A stretch of 64,000 bases of DNA from Cladochytrium replicatum (lineage: Eukaryota > Chytridiomycota > Chytridiomycetes > Cladochytriales > Cladochytriaceae). The notes below the pieces were generated by a model. It saw only the letters and a program-made list of their open reading frames with translations. It had not been told where the DNA came from and ran no database searches. The stretch lies in assembly GCA_025526935.1 (NCBI GenBank), contig JAHLKD010000008.1, positions 1 to 64,000 of the forward strand. The letters are read 5' to 3'. Below are positions 31,195 through 41,929 of the stretch, piece after piece. Positions within the stretch are counted from its first letter, which is position 1; each line of letters opens with the position of its first letter. The translations under genes were made by a program, and so were the position numbers.

Positions 31195-32763
31195 TGATTT
31201 CAGCTGCCATTGGATGTTGACTCGTTTATTCTAGCAATTATGGACTGCCATTTGGAGTCTGCCCCATGTCACGATCGTCTGCCTGGAGAGCCTTATCGCC
31301 CCAAATTCAGCAATTCTTGCTCCATTGTTCTTGCAGCTTTCTCAGTCAATTTTTTGCAGCAGTCTTGTGCCCACTTCATGGAATCTTGGACTTTTGCACC
31401 CAGATTGGAAGCAACGTGGTACGCTTGGGGACATAACTAATATCGCCCCATTACTCTTTCAGGTGTGTTGCCCAAAAAGTTTTTGAGCTAGCTTTGCCAC
31501 ATCTTTATTCTGCTATCACTTCTCAACGCCAACTTGATGCTGCCCAAGCTGGATTTCAGTTACGACGCTTGGGAATTGAATGTGTTTTTGGTCTTCAGGC
31601 ATGTATGTATCTCCCGTGCGTCTAAACCCAAGGTTCCTTGGGTTGCTGATATTCAAGCTGCTATGACACCACCAATCTTGCAATTCTTTGGGCTGAGCTT
31701 CTTTCTAGGGGAGTATCATTGCCATTTGTTTTTGTTTTGAAGTCTCTGTTTGATTTTTGCTGGTTGTTCCAAATTGTTTCTCAGATGCGTTTGAGTTAAT
31801 TAGAGGTTTGTCTTAAGGTTCTATTCTAAGTCCACTTCTCTATATCACTTTTCTTGATCCTCTGCCTGGGCTTCTCCGACAGTTTGCCCCTGCCCTAACA
31901 CTCTTTCATTCTGCCAAACCAAGATACAACTTCATTTTTATTTGCAGATGATTTGGCTTTGTTTGCACTTACTTTGGATGGTATGCAGATTCTTCTCTTT
32001 GTTTGTGAACTATTCTCAATCCCACTGGGCCAACTGGCCTCAGTTCCCAAATCTACTGATGTTATTCCAAGTCACTTTCACAAATTAGCCTTATCTGCCT
32101 ATAGTGCCACAGCTGCTAGCTTTGCTCCCCTTGCATCTACCCACCTTCATGTGCTAGCAATTGCTCCTTCATGCTTCCCTATTTCGTCAATCTTGAGGCT
32201 TCTGCAGTATCGTCTGGGATATTTGTTTTATCACCCCCACAATCAGTTTTGTCGCTGCCTTCTGCAACCTCTGTAGATGTCATGTTTCAGAATGTTTGTG
32301 TCTTGATCTATTGTTGCCTCCGGTTCCTGTTCCTTATTTACAGCTTCCTCTTGAGATTGCAATTGATAGCCTTCGTCCACTTCGCATTGGCATCCCAGCT
32401 AATCTTGCACAGTGGTATCTTGTTTTTCGTTGTCTTCATAAGATTGGCTTCACTGTATGGGTCTGCCATTAGAAATTTCTCCTCCAGACTCCCTCTTTGG
32501 CCCTGCATTTGTGGATCTTTAACATTTTCTTTTTTCATTATTTATTACTTGCCTGTGTTTTGGCACCTTAGCAATATCTGACAGGTAGCCAAAGGGTTGA
32601 GTTAACGTCCTGTGCTTTTCTTTGTTGCTTTTCCTTACGCTGTGAGCTTCCCTATGTGCTGGTCCATGACCATCTTGAAGGCACTTTGGCTGTTGTTTGT
32701 TGCTATGCATCATATGTGCAAAATAAATAAATAGTACTGAATAAATAAATAGTACTTTAAAAA
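31195..32763 (+). mobile_element. LINE relic with reverse transcriptase core
   Basis: Same family as 4447-8079. RT blocks are visible on the plus strand: QAGFQLRRLG and VPWVADIQAA near 31550-31650, GSILSPLLYITFLDP near 31820 and FADDLAL near 31948. This copy therefore preserves the palm missing from the other fragments. After ~32010 it jumps to the C-terminal region and knuckle, then the 3' UTR (32640-32763) and a short A-rich tail. Frame changes between blocks and a deletion after FADD show it is inactive. Confidence 0.8.
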
Positions 32764-33069
32764 AGCCCTTCAAATTTTCTTTCAGTTTATTTAAACATTT
32801 TGTTTTAATAATAATTATTAATTAGTAGTTTTGCCAGCACAAGGCATATGCTATGGCGCCACAAAATTTAGTTTTGGAACCATTCCATTGAACATTGTGC
32901 GAGGTCACTATTGCGAACTATTGCGATGAAGCGGAGACCAAGGTTACCATACCATGTTGCCGTATTCAAATGTGAGGATACACAGGAAACAAACTTGAAA
33001 TAGAAATGAACTTAAATGCGTCAAACAATCAATACCGCTTCAACTGGCAATAAATAGTAATTATAAATC

Positions 33070-36000
33070 TCATGAATACGCCCTACCAACAGACACGGAA
33101 GACTCGTCATATTTCAATAGTGTTGGAAAAACAATTCTTGGTATCTGCACCTCAAAAGGTGGTCCGGTAGGTGCTTGCAAACTGCCTGGAACAAACGTGA
33201 ACTTTCCTTCGATCCATATGCAAGGATCGCTTGGTTGGTCAGGGACAAATGAGCAGTACTCGAAAAATGCCGTTTCAACTACGACCAACAGATAGAATTG
33301 CATTAACGTACTGTCGACAATTGAACTTAAACTTATACTCACCGCTCATAATTGGGAATTGGCCAACCACTCCTTCTCCTTCGACAACTTGCGTCGCTCC
33401 TGACCGATATCTAACGACCCAATGCCGCGAAAGTAACTGACATTGCTCAGGTCGAGGCTCGTTGACCATGAAATTACTCATCATGTCCACAATGATCACC
33501 ATCAACTCAAAGGTTGCATTAATTGAAACCAACGGCTCCGTGGTGGAAACGTTGATGCCTAGCGCTTGAGCGGCTGCAGTGGGTATCGTCAAAGTGAATG
33601 GTCGACGAGATTGCGGAAAACGGTGGTACAAGGTCGACTTATCGAATAAGCTGTTGTTCGCACTCATCACCGCGGCTTCCAAGCGGTGCACGTCGATTAA
33701 ATGACTTGTAGCTGTTCCTTCGTACTCTGGTGACATGAGATCGTTGAAAGCAGCTTTGAGCGTTGGTTGTCCGCCCACCCCCGTTCCATCCTCTGGACTG
33801 AAGAAGAGATAACGGATACGCACTCGATATGATTTTCGATTGATGTCACTGGCATTGATCGAGGAAAGACAGGACGGCCTTACTTCAACGCCCTTGCTGT
33901 GTGCCACACCGGAGCCCGGAGAAAAGTTTGGAAACATTGAAATCGAGTTTGGAGGAAGACATGTGGTCAAATGTAATGGAACAGGCATGTTGGGTGGAAG
34001 TCTTCCCATCAATTGCTCAAGAGACTTTAATTCGTGTTGCCTTTGCCGAATGGATGTTTCGTCCAAGCTGTTGGCTTTGGAAGCCAATATTTGCTTCCTC
34101 TGCCTGATTGCCCTCTCAATCTTGCTACCAAAAAAAAGAACCTCAGCCCATTCGCGATCGGCCTCGACGATTTCCGGTGTCGGATTCTGCGAGCTGGTGC
34201 CTATAGAGTGAAGGCCCTGCTCAATGTCCATAACATATTTGTCCAAGAACTGCCCGAAAGTGCCGAAGTCTTGATATGTTCGGCTCACCTCTACAACAAA
34301 GGTGCATTAGTCGTGACGGTTTAATGAAAGTACCATTTGTCGTTACCGTTCATGTGAATAACACGCCACAGCATTGTGCTCCTCTCAGCCTCTGGACAAG
34401 CGACTACCAAAGACAGAGATTTTCCAGTTCGCAGACAAGTTGCAAAGTTTAAAACGCCGAGATCCAGGATCTGTTCAAGTTTGAGATGCTTCGACGGTCT
34501 CATTTGGATTGACACAAAGGCGTCTGAATCCAAGAGAAGATCAGTATACTAATCACGTCGACCAAGGTATCACGTACCTCCACAAAGATATGAGCCGAAA
34601 AGTCCGAACGGGGTACTCGACAACTGTCGCTGGCCATCCCGAAAAAGATGGTAAAACAAGATAAGCTCTTTGAAACTTTTCGAGGCCTTTTGTGGAATGA
34701 ATTGGAGGTTTGCAAATGTCCAAATGCTGTCATCATAGGTCCCTTCGACGGCTTCGTTACTGAAGGATGTGCTTTCGTCCCGAAACGCAGGCAGCACATC
34801 ACCCCGCAGGAGTGCTTTGCGCGAGCTTGAAGCTGTAGAGAGCTCTTCCATTGCTTCGTCTTCAACATGTGTTAAAGCTTCCGAGCCAGAGCTACCATCG
34901 ACATCCATCTGGACGTCATCGACTATGGCTTTTGACACGAAGAGATCCTCAACTGGGTTGTCGGATGGATTTCTGCCACGCACTTGATCAGAACGTTCGT
35001 TTGGAATCGAAAGACTGTCCGCTCGACTTGATGTTGATTCCACTGTAGCCGGGTGGGCTTCCAGAATACCATTCTGATCTCCGTAATTTGTTTCCGAGTT
35101 ATCCAAAACTGGAGTTTCCGCGAGGATCTGCCGCTGGGCGTCTCCAGAGGATCCAGGCTCCGGTTCAGCCTTTGAAAATATTGTCGGAACGCCAATATAC
35201 ACCTGCATCGTGGATGCGTCGTCGTCTCCGCCCACTAAGAGCGTAGGAATCAGCTGTTCAGCAGGACGCTGTTGCTCTGGTACTGTAGAGCTCTCTATAT
35301 CGACCTCCATCGACGGTTCTGGTCCCTGACCATCAATCCCTGCGAGATCAGTGAAATCGCGAATCCGTTGTTGGACACTCTCACTGCTTGATGTATCAAG
35401 CTCTCTTCCCATGGATGCCGATGACTGGGGCTTAGATGTGTTCGATAAGATCGACCTGTCGGGAGAAACGCCAAAACTATTGATCCCAGAATGTGGAGGG
35501 ATAAAAGAGCGAGAAACGCCTGAGCCTATCTGAGACGATCCGAAGTATAAATCTCCTTGAATATTTTTGAAAGGGCTCTTGCCGGTCAACCGAGGCTTAT
35601 TCACGATTGGACAAGTTCCTCTAGTCCGCCGCCAGCTCATTCCACGTTTTGCAAAGTATTGGAAACACGTTGGAAGCTGCCTCGTGAGCCATTTCTCGAG
35701 GCGCCGTGAAAGATGTTTCATAAGTGGATAGGCATCCCAAAAGTCCCGATACAGGGTCGCATACGCAGAATATAGCACTTTAAGCTGAGCCATTCCATGC
35801 GGTAGCACTATCTCGATATCGGTCGGAACGAATCGCAGTAAAAGCGGCAACTGCATGAGCTTCCAGCTGTGTTCTCCCGGCGCAAGGGTCGGTCTCGAAG
35901 TTGAAATGCCTCGCCCTCTGGATGTGTCGGAATGCGCATAACTAGATTCCGACCATTGAGACGAGTCCACGGATGAGCTACGGAGAACGCCCGAGCATGG

Positions 36001-36440
36001 AGACGATGTAACCAGGTCGGGTTGTCCATTTATGGTGAAAGGAAAAGATATGCAGGCGGCCTCCAGGGTTTCTCTACAGAGCCTCCATAAAATGAACTCA
36101 TCGAACGGCAGTGCCGACATGTCTATGAAAGTATCTGTCGTTCGAACGAGCGATTGTCTGGCCGCCACCATCACAAGGGCAACATGCCGCGCTACCATGG
36201 AAGATTCGAGTGGTACCTCGATTCCTGCTTTCAAGCATAGGTCCAACCACAGACTGTCATCGTTCGAAACTCTGTGCCAGAGCCGACTGACCTGGGAGAG
36301 CCATGAGTCAGCACATATGGTTTCCACAGGGAGGAAAGGTGAGCACATACCCGGCTGGCTACACATAGCTGTGCGGCTGTATCCAGGTGCCCGAAGATCT
36401 GGAGCAGCAACTCTGGAGCGAGCAGCGGTGCGGGAGACAT
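33070..36440 (-). CDS. FBXO3-like F-box/SUKH/ApaG protein, copy 3
   Basis: Exons 36440-36351, 36291-34578, 34523-34347, 34290-33343 and 33278-33070 give ~1045 residues. Intron positions and phases are identical to copies 1 and 2. F-box: LLAPELLLQIFGHLDTAAQL, then VSRLWHRVSN. SUKH: HLSRRLEKWLTRQ ... ILFYHLFRDGQ, FGLFGSYLCG and FGQFLDKYV. ApaG: CQLLSRHW, GVVGQFPIMS, CSFVPDQ and IEGKFTFVPG. The acidic/Ser-rich insert in SUKH is the longest of the three (exon 2 is 1714 bp against 1378 and 1510). I start at 36440 because copy 2 has an equal 90-bp first exon; the ATG at 36473 is an alternative. It is separated from the other copies by ~8 kb of transposons. Confidence 0.8.
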
Positions 36441-36479
36441 TCGAAAGTCCGCGCCAACCACAACTGGGCACATCTGGGG

Positions 36480-37025
36480 TGGCCATGCGAATTTTGAAAT
36501 AAATAGCCAACTTAAAAAATTTGAAGAACCCTAGATTTTCTGATTTTATGATGTTCTGGCCGGGGTAAGGGGAATTGGCTCGCTTTGATGACATGAGATG
36601 CGGACTATGCGGAGCCGCCATTTCCCTGCATATGGACATGCGGGATGAACATTGTTTTAAATTTGGGACGGCTTTCTTGGTTGTTCTCCAAATTATTGTC
36701 CATGCTTGGTGCTCTGGAACGCAGTGTTCCTTCGGAGAGATCATGTACTGAAGGAAAAAGTATTTTGGATCGCTCGCTGGCAAAGATTTGCCAGATCACG
36801 TTATCGTACTGCCAAGCACCCCTGGCGAAAAAAGTGAAAATGAACTTGTGATAACTATTTAAAGGTAACTACCATTCAGTATTAAAGTTGCTGTGCAAGA
36901 ACCGTTTATTGATCATCAATAACTACTTAACCACCAAGCCTACAGAGACACCAATGAGTTGGAAAGGAAGCCATGTCATATTGATTCTGTACACTTCACC
37001 GCGTTCAATTCGGCCGAAAATCGAC
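36480..37025. other. Intergenic, no gene seen
   Basis: Upstream of F-box copy 3 and downstream of the kelch gene. Open stretches here lack motifs; the long frame running in from exon 2 of copy 3 is discussed under rejected items. Confidence 0.4.
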
Positions 37026-39740
37026 CTACTTGTCTCCAACAAACTCCACTGCAAACAGCGGGAATGCGCCTGTGTTTCCAGTCCTCAAGTTCACGCCACT
37101 AATCAATGCCAACCGTTAGCACACAGAAACCAATACGATCGCGAGCTCACTACTCACCGTGCCCAACCGTCCTTGTACACCTTGACCACCGTCACATTGT
37201 CTCCCACATGTAGCTCAAGCTCATCAGACATCCTTGGAATATGCGCAATCCCCACTCTGAACTGCACCACGTCCTCCGTCGCCGCAAGTGTTCTCCTATC
37301 CGCTTCTGTGGACGAATCCGATGCAACTGTATCCTTCCGCGATTCGACCTCTCTCCCACTTGTTCCCGATTGTCCACCCCCACTGCTGCTTCCCGCTCCT
37401 CCCTCATTCGCGCCGGCGTCCTCGAAATTGAAAAAGTCTGGGTGTCCGATTATACTCTCGGCACGTCGTGGGTACCCGCCCTCCGCACCACTATCCCGGG
37501 CTCTCGAGAAAGTTCTCCAGACTTCGTCAACAGTCAGCTTTGCCGAAGGTGGGTAGTCTGTGGGAGAATCCGGCGGCGGGGTCTTTGGCGGTTCTGGCGG
37601 AGTAAACACAGGTCTCGTGGTGTTTTGTCGGGGTATGGTGGCCTCTTGTTGCTGCTGCTGTTGCTGGACCATAACGGGCGCTGCTGCAAGAACCATCCCA
37701 CCAGTGACTGGGACATACCCAGTGTCAGACACAAGAACGAGCTGCCCGCCCTGTGTCATCACGGGTGACCCGACAACCATGTGCTGCGGGTTTTGTGTGA
37801 TCACTGATGATCCAACCACCATATACGAATCCGGAGTACCTCCTTCTGTGGTCATGTTGCCAGCTGTGACGCTCGGATCTGTCGAGTGAATGCTTCCAGT
37901 ATACATGTACTTCTCATCAGGCAAATCAGCCTCGAGCAACATCGAGTGATCAGGAACCTTCGGGTACCGACTTCTGCCGTAGTTCCGCACGTTCTTGTAT
38001 AAAACAAAGCCAAGCCCTCCAAAAATCGCCAATGCTGCTACACCAAATATAACTGACAGCGCAATCACTGTTCCCTGCGTGTGCGATGGTGATCCTGGGG
38101 CGGAGGCGAGCACCGTGTTCGAAGGGGCAGGGGGTGGGTTCGTTGATTCGCTTCCTTGATTTGAAATAGACTGCGCCTGCACCAAGGTTGTAGGTTCGGT
38201 GTCTGCCCAGCTGCTGGAAGCAAGAGACATAAAGTACATGTCCGAGCCCTGGGCACGAGCGAAACCATTAGGGTCGTTGATCAGTCCACCAGCCATGATG
38301 AAGTAGTTCTCATAGGTGGTACCCGCCGCCCCGCATCTCACACTTGGTCCACTGCCTGTTGCAGCCTGCCAACTCATTGACGAACTGGGTCCCAGCGAAA
38401 GGATATAGCTTCCGCCAATTCCCTGCTGGCATCCTCCGGACACTGCCAATTTGGTGAAGTTCTTGTTGATCGCGCATCCCATTCCCCAGTTCGGAGCGGG
38501 ACCAGCTCCAGAAGTTGTGGGCACGGTGAATACAGCGGAGGGATCTGAAGCATCGGGTCGGAACTGGACAAGCACATTTTGGTTGAGTGTGCCTGGAAGC
38601 TGGCCGTCGTATCCTCCAATGAGAAGACCAGAGGTAGACGAAGTGGGAACAACACACGAGCCAGCAAACACAGCCCCAAGTGACTGCACGGCAGTCTCTG
38701 TTGCAGAAGTGAAAATTCGAGTGACGTTAAACGATGGAGCTGTCAAATCGATTCGTTGGGTCTGCGCAAGCGACAATGCAACACGCGGGGCACACGAAAG
38801 ACAGTTTACTCCCCCTAACCATCGAAAATTAAACAAACAAAGCGTGATCGAGCGAACATGTCTTACCAATCAAGTAAAGATATTGCCCAAGAATGATGGA
38901 ACTGTGAAGCCCACGGCGCAACAGTGCGGGAAGAGGGACGCTTGACACCTTCCATGGCAAGTTTCCATTCCCGTACTCCAAAATACGAAGTTCGTTGCTC
39001 GCAGAAGCGTTCGCTGCGCTCGACCATCCACCAGTACAATAGATCCGCGAGTGACCAGGATCATCAACGCAGCTCTGGCCAACGTAAGGACTTCCAGGTG
39101 CCAAACTGCTGGTAACAGCCTGACGACCCACTGTGGTTGCATTCAATATATATATCGAAGTATCAACTGAAATGAAGAAGAATTGTAAGCACATCAGTGT
39201 ATTGCCAATCAGACGCTTACTACCAGTGCTCTGATCGGTGGTAAGTCCACCAATCAACAAAATCCCATATTTGAAAGAGAGAATAGCCGGAAACATTCTC
39301 CACGTTACGCTTCCGCGATCGGAAGTTGGCGTAGCACCATCTGCGCCCTGCGTTCTGAGCTGGCTCGCATGAACTCTTCCTGGCCAGTACTGTCCATGGA
39401 GCACACTCAGCTGTGAATTGCGCTCATGCCAGCCCGGATTCGACTGGTGATGATTCAAGGGTCGGTGATATCGCGCCGGTAATCCGCCATGTATCTGGTG
39501 GCCGTGAAACGATCGTGCTAGAGAGGTGCGATGTCGAGAGAAGCTTAGCTCATCCTCTCGCACTGATGGTCGATGGTGATAACGACTATGAGCATGCGAT
39601 AAATAGTAATGTGCAGTTGGAGGAGGACGAAGGTGATACGGTCGAAGAGGTCGGGGTCTATTATCTGCACCGGTGTGCCTGCGAGCCTCGACAGCAGCGG
39701 TGAGAAAAATAAGGATGGCTAAGCAAAGTAAGGACTTCAT
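37026..39740 (-). CDS. Kelch-repeat, single-pass membrane protein with C-terminal SH3 domain
   Basis: Exons 39740-39224, 39166-38867, 38814-37158 and 37098-37026 give ~848 residues. A signal peptide opens it (MKSLLCLAILIFLTAAVEA). A basic His/Arg-rich stretch to ~125 is less certain and may hide an intron. Kelch blades follow (GILLIGGLTT, IYCTGGW, YLYLIGG, GLLIGGYDG, MAGGLINDPNG), outside the cell. One membrane segment comes next (VIALSVIFGVAALAIFGGLG), then YKNVRNYGRSR. The cytoplasmic tail has poly-Gln and a Pro-rich run (TPPEPPKTPPPDSP). The last intron splits an SH3 domain: DELELHVGDNVTV, YKDGWARG, then NTGAFPLFAVE in the final exon. A plausible surface sensor linking wall contact to SH3 signalling. 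Confidence 0.75.
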
Positions 39741-40629
39741 TCGAGCGCGAGCTGATCTTTGGGTAAGTAGCGTCCAGGGAGGAGCGACTGCACGATGCTC
39801 CGTACAGCAAAAGGTCAAACAAGATAGCAGTGCAAGTCAGAGCGAAACGAAGCGCTTCAAAAGCAGCAGCAAAAGCTACAAAACAGATGTCGGCGCTGTC
39901 TTTCAACACCCGCCAATGGTGAATTTTGTGCTCAGCGGGTGCGATGTCTCCTACGAGACAACCTTGCTGGTGTGGCTGGGTTGCTACCCGGGGGACTTAT
40001 ATGTCGAACCCAAAGTATCATTACCACAATGACAGAATGCATGGTAAAAGAAGTAAGACATGTCGTTAGCTTGAGCTTAGTCCCAAACGTACTGCAATAA
40101 AAAATTAAGATTCTCGTCACAGTCTGTAGTAGTTCATCGTGAAAAAGAGCCAGATGCACTCTGTGCCTCATTCGACATGATGTTCTTATTCCCATTTTAA
40201 TGACTCTGTCTTCCATTCGATAACTTGGAGGCGGTCCACGAAGCTCTGTTTTCAAACAACGAAAATGTGCATCAGAAGTGATAAAGTCACCCAGGTATCA
40301 CAACAATCAAGATTTCACTGGGATTTTAATGCGTTAATCTCTGCAACTGCGATTATTTCGATTCCGTACTGTTGAGTTTCAAGCATTGCATTAATTTTCT
40401 GATCTATATGGCGTGATGAATGAGTACCCGTGCGGCCACCAATCACTTTTTTTGCTAGGGAGCAGCAGCCAATCATTTTCAAAACTGCGCCATTTCACCT
40501 TCTAAATTTGATCGCTGCACTTACTCGACATATAAAAGGTGCTTCCCGCGCACAAGGGACGTCAAGTTGGGCTGGGTCAGGTTATCGAATTGAAAGATCA
40601 TCCGTTTGAAGCTACTCACCACAATACCC
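39741..40629. promoter_or_regulatory. Divergent intergenic region; TATA box for nicotianamine synthase
   Basis: 890 bp between two genes that are transcribed apart. TATAAAAG at 40531, about 100 bp before the nicotianamine synthase ATG, is a good TATA box. No gene lies inside. Confidence 0.5.
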
Positions 40630-41538
40630 ATGGCGGAACATACTGATCAGTGGACGGACGTCACAGTTCTTGTCGACAAGATTCTCTCCCTTCACAACAG
40701 AATCTCCACACTACCCTCTTTAGCTCCATCACCAACGGTCGATGCAGTATTCACTGAGCTTGTGGCAGCCTGTGTTCCACCAAGCAAAGTCGACGTAACA
40801 AAGCTCAGTCCGCCGTTACTGAAGGTTCGGGAAGAGCTCATCCGACTGTGCTCAAGCGCCGAAGAGAACCTTGAAGCGCACTTTGCCGATAAGCTCGCAG
40901 AATTCGACAATCCACTCGATCACCTACAGCGATTCCCATACTACACCAACTACGTCAAGCTCGCAGAACTCGAGTACACTCTGCTAGCCAATCACCTGCC
41001 GGATCTTTCGATTCCTGAACGTGTTGCTTTTGTGGGATCGGGTCCCCTTCCTTTCAGCTCTCTCGTGCTCGCTTCTCATCATCTCCCTGATACCCTCTTC
41101 GATAACTACGACCTCAACGAGAAGGCCAACGAGCAAGCAAAGAAGCTTGTTCGAGCGGATAAGAGTCTTGAAGCGCGCATGTCGTTCCGTACTGCTGACG
41201 TAGCACAGCTCACTGCGACCGATCTCGCAACCTATGACGTGGTATTCCTTGCAGCTCTCGTTGGGATGACTGCGGAGGAGAAAGCCCAGATCATCGCACA
41301 TTTGGGAAGGAACATGGCAGATGGAGCCGGCCTTGTGGTACGAAGCGCTCATGGAGCTCGTGGGTTCTTGTATCCCATAGTTGATCCAGCCAACGTTGTC
41401 AGAGGAGGTTTTGAGATCCTTTCGGTGTACCATCCCGATGATGAAGTAATCAACTCCGTTATCATTGCGCGCAAGCAAAGCACAAGGAATCGGTGGCTTT
41501 CGTGTATGTTGACTCCTTGGTTTTGCTCTCGCGCTTGA
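40630..41538 (+). CDS. NAS: Nicotianamine synthase
   Basis: An intronless ORF of 302 codons. The enzyme joins three aminocarboxypropyl groups from S-adenosylmethionine to make nicotianamine, a cytosolic chelator of Fe, Zn, Cu and Ni. Family signatures are clear: LSPPLLKVREELIRLCS, FADKLAEFDNPLDHL, RFPYYTNYVKLAELEY, VAFVGSGPLPFSSLVLA (the SAM-binding Rossmann loop), FDNYDLNEKAN, YDVVFLAALVGM, VRSAHGARGFLYP and HPDDEVINSVIIARK. Length and order match plant and fungal homologues; the last ~16 residues are unlike the family. The ATG at 40630 precedes the first conserved block and is preceded by a TATA box. Divergent from the kelch/SH3 gene. Confidence 0.92.
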   Translation: MAEHTDQWTDVTVLVDKILSLHNRISTLPSLAPSPTVDAVFTELVAACVPPSKVDVTKLSPPLLKVREELIRLCSSAEENLEAHFADKLAEFDNPLDHLQRFPYYTNYVKLAELEYTLLANHLPDLSIPERVAFVGSGPLPFSSLVLASHHLPDTLFDNYDLNEKANEQAKKLVRADKSLEARMSFRTADVAQLTATDLATYDVVFLAALVGMTAEEKAQIIAHLGRNMADGAGLVVRSAHGARGFLYPIVDPANVVRGGFEILSVYHPDDEVINSVIIARKQSTRNRWLSCMLTPWFCSRA

Positions 41539-41925
41539 AGAAATCCTTAGATCTCGTGCACGTCGACCTAGTAAGAGGTTATTAGTTTAGTGTTTTATCT
41601 CAGGCACTTCAAGCCTATCATTCTTTCCGGATTCGCTCTCCATTTTCTAAGATTCAATTTGCCATTTTAAGGGTTGTTGGGCGATAGAACCTCATGAATT
41701 ATGTATGTGTAGGCGTAAGTTATAGTTGTAGTTCTTGTTGCAGGGACCTCAATGTTAAGTGACCTCAATTCCAAAATCAACGAGCAAAACGCTTTTCATT
41801 GGATAAGATAATGATTCTCACCATTTTCCCGAAATGGGATCGGCTCAATTAGGCAAACATGGTCACCGGGTAACACTGGTTACTCAGGATCGTTGAGCTG
41901 TACCTGATCACATCCCAGCGGCTCA
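41539..41925. other. Intergenic, no gene seen
   Basis: Downstream of nicotianamine synthase. The untranslated first part of the next gene may lie at its right end. Confidence 0.35.
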
Positions 41926-41929
41926 CTTT

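Noticed and set aside
36441-36783. N-terminal extension of F-box copy 3 by the long open frame running in from exon 2
   Set aside because: That frame reads through the first intron and past the F-box exon in another frame; copies 1 and 2 show the F-box is encoded by a separate first exon with a conserved donor.
39224-39740. Additional intron in the His/Arg-rich part of the kelch gene exon 1
   Set aside because: Composition makes this part doubtful, but no GT-AG pair gave a clearly better kelch N-terminus, so the single open exon was kept.
40200-40600. GATA-type (HGATAR) sites as iron-regulation elements of nicotianamine synthase
   Set aside because: Three matches on both strands in 400 bp is only slightly above chance for a six-base degenerate motif; no clustering or paired arrangement seen.
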